Source: Listeria monocytogenes
GTDB taxonomy: Bacteria; Bacillota; Bacilli; Lactobacillales; Listeriaceae
Length of the DNA stretch: 64,000 bases
Assembly: GCF_013282665.1 (NCBI RefSeq)
Contig: NZ_CP054041.1
Coordinates: 2,400,001-2,464,000 of the forward strand
Direction: 5' to 3'
Shown: positions 59,976-64,000 of the stretch, in pieces
How positions within the stretch are numbered: the stretch's first letter is position 1
How the letters are laid out: each line of letters opens with the position of its first letter
The notes under the pieces: model-generated
What the model saw: only the letters and a program-made list of their open reading frames with translations
Told to the model about the DNA's origin: nothing
Databases searched by the model: none
Made by a program: the position numbers and the translations under genes

Positions 59976-60169
59976 AAGCTAAAATAATATTGAAAGTGAT
60001 ATTTTAGAAGCAAATAAGTGAATAAAACATTTTTTTCAATTTTGATGATTTTCACAATCTATGTGCAAAGAATAACAAACGTATAATCAAACGATAATAT
60101 TGTAATAAAGCCCTTACATTCCGAACCAATATCAAAAATAAAGAAAATTTAGGCTTTAAAACTAATTAT
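59976..60169. other. AT-rich intergenic stretch between comG and gcv control regions
   Basis: About 190 bases with no reading frame on either strand. Apart from scattered A and T runs nothing specific is seen. Confidence 0.4.
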
Positions 60170-60198
60170 TTGCCGAACAATACAACTCGTGATAAGCT
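60170..60198 (+). promoter_or_regulatory. Candidate promoter for the gcv riboswitch transcript
   Basis: TTGCCG (60170-60175), 17 bases, TAAGCT (60193-60198). It is weak but well placed just before the aptamer. Confidence 0.4.
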
Positions 60199-60225
60199 AT
60201 AGAAAAGGCAAATACATAATAGAAT

Positions 60226-60340
60226 TAGCGGGTGAATGTAAACAGAGAGACTGCGAAAAGCAGCGCCGACGGGGAAAGCATGTATTATGTGAAACTCTCA
60301 GGCAAAAGGATGTTTACGGGACGCAACTCTGGAGTCATAT
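60226..60340 (+). ncRNA. Glycine riboswitch aptamer
   Basis: Conserved elements appear in order: acagagaga, the short hairpin actgc/gcag, cgccgacggggaa, a variable stem, then aaactctcaggcaaaagga and a trailing gggacgcaactctggag. These are the hallmarks of the gcvT-type glycine aptamer. Only one full aptamer is seen; the trailing element may be a degenerate second half. It precedes a terminator and gcvT, so glycine binding is expected to switch transcription on. Confidence 0.88.
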
Positions 60341-60353
60341 TTATGTTACGACA

Positions 60354-60380
60354 GGGCTTATGAACCATATAAGCCTTTTT
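60354..60380 (+). terminator. Expression-platform terminator of the glycine riboswitch
   Basis: The stem ggcttat / ataagcc with a 7-base loop is followed by five T, between the aptamer and gcvT. Confidence 0.75.
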
Positions 60381-60406
60381 GTTATGTGAAAAAGGAGGAT
60401 AAAATG

Positions 60407-61495
60407 ATGACAGAGTTACTAAAAACACCGATTCATCCACTTTATGCAAAATATGGTGCGAAAACCATTGATTTTGGTGGATGGGATTTACCAGTACAAT
60501 TTGCTGGTATAAAAGCAGAACACGAAGCCGTGCGAACTGATGCAGGGTTATTTGACGTGTCCCACATGGGAGAAATTTTGGTGAAAGGTCCTGATAGTAC
60601 TTCTTATTTACAATATTTGTTAACCAACGACATTGAAAAAATAAAAATTGGTAAAGCGCAATATAACATTATGTGCTATGAAACTGGCGGAACAGTAGAC
60701 GATCTAGTAGTTTATAAGAAATCAGAAACGGAATACATACTCGTTGTTAATGCAGCAAATACGGAAAAAGATTTTGAATGGATGGTCAAAAATATTCAGG
60801 GAGATGTCACTGTTACCAACGTATCTTCAGAATATGGACAATTAGCTTTACAAGGGCCAAACGCAGAAAAAATTCTCGCAAAACTAACGGATGTAGATTT
60901 AAGTTCAATTAGTTTTTTTGGGTTCGTAGAGGATGCGGATGTAGCAGGAGTAAAAACGATTATTTCAAGAAGTGGCTATACTGGAGAAGATGGATTTGAA
61001 ATTTATATGCCAAGCGCTGATGCAGGAAAAGTTTTTGAGGCAATTTTGGCTGAAGGAGTCGCTCCAATTGGTTTAGGTGCACGGGATACATTACGCTTAG
61101 AGGCAGTACTTGCGCTTTATGGGCAAGAATTGAGCAAAGACATTACGCCACTTGAAGCCGGACTTAATTTTGCTGTTAAATTAAGAAAAGAAGCAGATTT
61201 TATAGGTAAAGAAGCGCTTATTAAACAAAAAGAAGCAGGGCTGAACAGAAAATTAGTTGGTATTGAATTAATTGAACGAGGTATTCCGCGCCACGATTAC
61301 CCGGTGTTTTTGAATGACGAAGAAATCGGCATTGTGACTTCTGGTACCCAATCACCAACACTTGGAACAAATATTGGTCTTGCTCTCATTGATACAGCTT
61401 ACACAGAATTAGGTCAAGAAGTAGAAGTGGGTATTAGAAATAAAAAAATAAAAGCAAAAATAGTACCAACACCATTTTATAAACGCGCAAAGTAA
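60407..61495 (+). CDS. gcvT: Glycine cleavage system T protein (aminomethyltransferase)
   Basis: 362 aa. The ATG at 60407 lies 8 bases after aaaggagg; the adjacent ATG at 60404 is the alternative. [20 protein letters not shown] and [11 protein letters not shown] open the folate-binding domain, and [14 protein letters not shown] and [21 protein letters not shown] follow. It releases ammonia from the aminomethyl group on the H protein and passes the C1 unit to THF. It is the first gene of gcvT-gcvPA-gcvPB; gcvH is not in the window. Confidence 0.96.
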   Translation: MTELLKTPIHPLYAKYGAKTIDFGGWDLPVQFAGIKAEHEAVRTDAGLFDVSHMGEILVKGPDSTSYLQYLLTNDIEKIKIGKAQYNIMCYETGGTVDDLVVYKKSETEYILVVNAANTEKDFEWMVKNIQGDVTVTNVSSEYGQLALQGPNAEKILAKLTDVDLSSISFFGFVEDADVAGVKTIISRSGYTGEDGFEIYMPSADAGKVFEAILAEGVAPIGLGARDTLRLEAVLALYGQELSKDITPLEAGLNFAVKLRKEADFIGKEALIKQKEAGLNRKLVGIELIERGIPRHDYPVFLNDEEIGIVTSGTQSPTLGTNIGLALIDTAYTELGQEVEVGIRNKKIKAKIVPTPFYKRAK

Positions 61496-61510
61496 AAAGG
61501 AGGAAATAAT

Positions 61511-62857
61511 ATGGCAAAACATCGTTATTTACCAATGACAGAACAAGACGAAAAGGAAATGCTTGATGTAATAGGGGTTAAGTCAATTGATGACTTATTT
61601 CAAGACATTCCAGAAAAAATTAGATTTAAACGGGATTATGATTTAAAACCGGCAAAATCAGAACCTGCACTATTACGCGAATTATCGAAACTTGCTTCTA
61701 AAAATGCTAATACAACAGAGTACGCTTCCTTTTTAGGAGCTGGTGTCTATAGTCATTACATTCCAACAGTTGTGGATCACGTTATTTCTCGTTCAGAGTT
61801 TTATACAGCCTACACGCCTTATCAACCTGAAATTTCGCAAGGGGAGTTGCAGGCGATCTTTGAATTCCAAACGATGATTGCGGAACTTACTGGAATGGAC
61901 TTGGCTAATTCCTCGATGTATGACGGTGGGACAGCGCTTGCGGAAGCAGCTATGCTAGCAAGTGGGCATACAAAGCGCAAAAAGATTCTCATTTCTGGAG
62001 CTGTTCACCCGGAAAGCAGTAATGTTTTAAAAACCTATGCAACTGGTCAACATATTGAAGTAGAAGTTATTCCAGAACTAGATGGCAAAACAGATATTGA
62101 AGCGCTAAAAAAAGCTCTTTCAGATGATATAGCCGGTTTTGTTGTACAATATCCAAACTTCTATGGACAAGTGGAACCTTTGGCTGAACTTGAAAAATTA
62201 GTGCATGAAAATAATTCTTTATTACTTGTATCGAGCAATCCGTTGTCTCTAGGTTTGTTAACACCACCAGGAGAATTTGGTGCAGATATTGTTGTGGGTG
62301 ATTCGCAAGTATTTGGTATCCCTGAATCATTTGGTGGGCCGCACTGTGGCTTCTTTGCGGTCACAAATAAATTAATGCGTAAAGTTCCTGGACGTTTAGT
62401 TGGGGAAACTGTAGATGAGAACGGGAAGCGCGGGTATGTACTTACATTACAAGCGCGCGAACAACACATTCGCCGTGATAAAGCGACGTCTAATATTTGT
62501 TCCAATCAAGCATTGAATGCATTAGCTTCTTCTGTCGCAATGGCAACCCTTGGAAAAACAGGTCTTGTAGAAATGGCAAAACAAAACTTAGATAAATCTC
62601 ATTATGCCAAACAAAAATTCCGTGAAAAAGGCTTTGAAGTTCTATTTTCAGATGGCTTTTTCAATGAATTTGTTGTAAAGCTTTCGAAACCAATCAAAGA
62701 AGTGAACGAATCTCTTTTAGGTGAAGGGATTATTGGGGGATATGACCTTGGTTTTTATGAGGAAAAATACGAAAACCATATGCTTGTAGCAGTTACTGAA
62801 ATGCGGACAAAAGAGGAAATTGATGCCTTTGTGGCGAGCTTGGAGGGTGCAAAATGA
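61511..62857 (+). CDS. gcvPA: Glycine dehydrogenase (decarboxylating) subunit 1
   Basis: 448 aa. The ATG at 61511 follows aaaggagg. It is the N-terminal half type of the split P protein: [51 protein letters not shown], and [15 protein letters not shown] [21 protein letters not shown] are typical. It lacks the PLP lysine, which is on subunit 2. With gcvPB it decarboxylates glycine onto the H-protein lipoyl arm. Its stop overlaps the gcvPB start (atga). Confidence 0.96.
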   Translation: MAKHRYLPMTEQDEKEMLDVIGVKSIDDLFQDIPEKIRFKRDYDLKPAKSEPALLRELSKLASKNANTTEYASFLGAGVYSHYIPTVVDHVISRSEFYTAYTPYQPEISQGELQAIFEFQTMIAELTGMDLANSSMYDGGTALAEAAMLASGHTKRKKILISGAVHPESSNVLKTYATGQHIEVEVIPELDGKTDIEALKKALSDDIAGFVVQYPNFYGQVEPLAELEKLVHENNSLLLVSSNPLSLGLLTPPGEFGADIVVGDSQVFGIPESFGGPHCGFFAVTNKLMRKVPGRLVGETVDENGKRGYVLTLQAREQHIRRDKATSNICSNQALNALASSVAMATLGKTGLVEMAKQNLDKSHYAKQKFREKGFEVLFSDGFFNEFVVKLSKPIKEVNESLLGEGIIGGYDLGFYEEKYENHMLVAVTEMRTKEEIDAFVASLEGAK

Positions 62858-64000
62858 ATTTAGAAGAAACAATGCCATTAGTGTTTGAACGTTCTATTCC
62901 GGGAAGAATTGGCTTTAGTTTGCCAGAAAGCGATGTTCCAGAAACAAAGGCCAGTGATTATTTTGATCAAGCGTATATTCGTTCTGTACCAGCAGATTTG
63001 CCTGAATTGAGCGAGCTCGAAATCATGCGTCATTATACTAATTTATCCAATCATAATTTTGGTGTAGATTCTGGTTTTTATCCACTTGGCTCCTGTACGA
63101 TGAAATATAACCCTAAAATCAATGAAAAAGTAGCTCGATTCCCAGGCTTTGCGAATATCCATCCAAATCAACCAGAAAGCTCTGTCCAAGGCGCGCTAGA
63201 ACTTCTGTATGACTTGCAAACAAGTTTAGTTGAAATTACAGGGATGGATGAAGTAACGCTCCAACCAGCTGCTGGAGCACACGGTGAATGGACTGGATTA
63301 ATGCTTATTCGTGCCTTCCATGAAAAAAATGGGGATACAAAACGTACAAAAGTTATCATCCCAGATTCTGCGCATGGAACGAATCCGGCATCCGCGGCAG
63401 TAGCAGGCTTTGATGTTGTCACGGTGAAATCGAATGAAAAAGGACTTGTCGATGTGGCAGACTTGAAAAAAGTAGTCGGCGAAGATACAGCTGCACTCAT
63501 GCTTACAAACCCAAATACACTCGGCCTGTTTGAAAAAGATATTGTGGAAATGGCGGAAATCGTTCATGAAGCTGGCGGGAAATTATACTATGATGGCGCC
63601 AATTTAAATGCTATTATGGCGAAAGTGCGACCTGGAGACATGGGCTTTGATGTCGTTCATTTAAATTTACACAAAACATTTACTGGTCCTCACGGTGGTG
63701 GAGGTCCTGGCTCTGGACCAATTGGTGTGAAAAAGGATTTAATCCCATTCCTACCAACACCAGTCCTTACGAAAAAAGAAGAAGGATACACGTTTGATTA
63801 TAACTATCCAGATTCTATTGGTCGGGTGAAACCATATTATGGTAACTTCGGCATCAATGTTCGCGCGTATACGTATATTCGCACGATGGGACCGGATGGT
63901 TTGAAATTAGTGACAGAATACGCTGTTTTAAATGCCAACTATATGATGCGTAAACTACAAGAAGCCTATGATTTACCATTTGATCAAGTGTGTAAACACG
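62854..64000 (+). CDS. gcvPB: Glycine dehydrogenase (decarboxylating) subunit 2 (3' end outside window)
   Basis: 382 codons are visible, open at the window end; the family length is about 490 aa. The ATG at 62854 overlaps the gcvPA stop with ggaggg upstream. [27 protein letters not shown] and the PLP-binding loop [16 protein letters not shown] with Lys274 are all present. This is the catalytic half of the P protein. It is cut only by the window edge; there is no sign of damage. Confidence 0.95.
   Translation, partial: MNLEETMPLVFERSIPGRIGFSLPESDVPETKASDYFDQAYIRSVPADLPELSELEIMRHYTNLSNHNFGVDSGFYPLGSCTMKYNPKINEKVARFPGFANIHPNQPESSVQGALELLYDLQTSLVEITGMDEVTLQPAAGAHGEWTGLMLIRAFHEKNGDTKRTKVIIPDSAHGTNPASAAVAGFDVVTVKSNEKGLVDVADLKKVVGEDTAALMLTNPNTLGLFEKDIVEMAEIVHEAGGKLYYDGANLNAIMAKVRPGDMGFDVVHLNLHKTFTGPHGGGGPGSGPIGVKKDLIPFLPTPVLTKKEEGYTFDYNYPDSIGRVKPYYGNFGINVRAYTYIRTMGPDGLKLVTEYAVLNANYMMRKLQEAYDLPFDQVCKH

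Noticed and set aside
62854..64000. gcvPB as a truncated gene
   Set aside because: The frame is open to the last base; the missing C-terminus is only due to the window boundary.

Overview
The window is chromosomal DNA of a low-GC Firmicute. Gene content and order point to Listeria, most probably L. monocytogenes or a very close relative. The markers are internalin-like LRR proteins with LPKTG anchors next to OatA, then glpD-miaA-hfq-hflX-ynbB-glnR-glnA, lexA/yneA-tkt, and pyrH-frr standing apart from rpsB-tsf. The species call rests on remembered gene order and protein resemblance; no search was run.

Layout. 1-4.9 kb: cell-surface cluster with the 3' end of one LRR/LPXTG gene, a decayed stretch (IS3-type transposase remnant fused to an orphan sorting-signal remnant), then two intact LRR/LPXTG genes. 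5-10.7 kb: oatA (peptidoglycan O-acetylation), a glycerophosphodiesterase, glpD with a candidate leader attenuator, and miaA. 10.7-15.6 kb: hfq (SigB-type promoter), hflX, a PLP-fold protein and glnRA with two GlnR boxes. 15.7-21.7 kb: an ArsB-like transporter, a GNAT acetyltransferase, divergent lexA/yneA with three LexA boxes, a DUF896 protein, tkt and yneF.

21.7-26.7 kb: a six-gene minus-strand operon lies between housekeeping genes: unknown 124-aa protein, SNF2-like ATPase, IbrA-like PP-loop/PAPS-reductase-family protein, IbrB-like ParB/sulfiredoxin-fold protein, SAM methyltransferase, and a probable DUF2785 protein. This is the best candidate for an undescribed system. Its composition suggests a phage-derived or island-derived nucleic-acid-acting or regulatory module, but no function can be assigned from sequence alone.

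27-49 kb: core genes for pyrimidines, ribosome recycling, isoprenoid and phospholipid precursors, intramembrane proteolysis, proline charging and replication (pyrH-frr, uppS-cdsA-dxr-rseP-proS-polC). The rimP-nusA-rnpM-ylxQ-infB-ylxP-rbfA cluster follows, then truB-ribF, rpsO and pnp. 49-56 kb: rsgA, two small membrane-anchored proteins, rpmG, a 5-formyl-THF cyclo-ligase, the rhomboid protease gluP, yqgQ, glucokinase and a lipoprotein. 56-60 kb: a complete seven-gene comG operon on the minus strand with a ComK-type box pair. 60-64 kb: the glycine cleavage genes gcvT-gcvPA-gcvPB behind a glycine riboswitch; gcvPB runs off the window end.

Start codons were moved from the longest open frame to the codon with the best-spaced Shine-Dalgarno sequence where these differ. 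No tRNA, rRNA or CRISPR array was seen.
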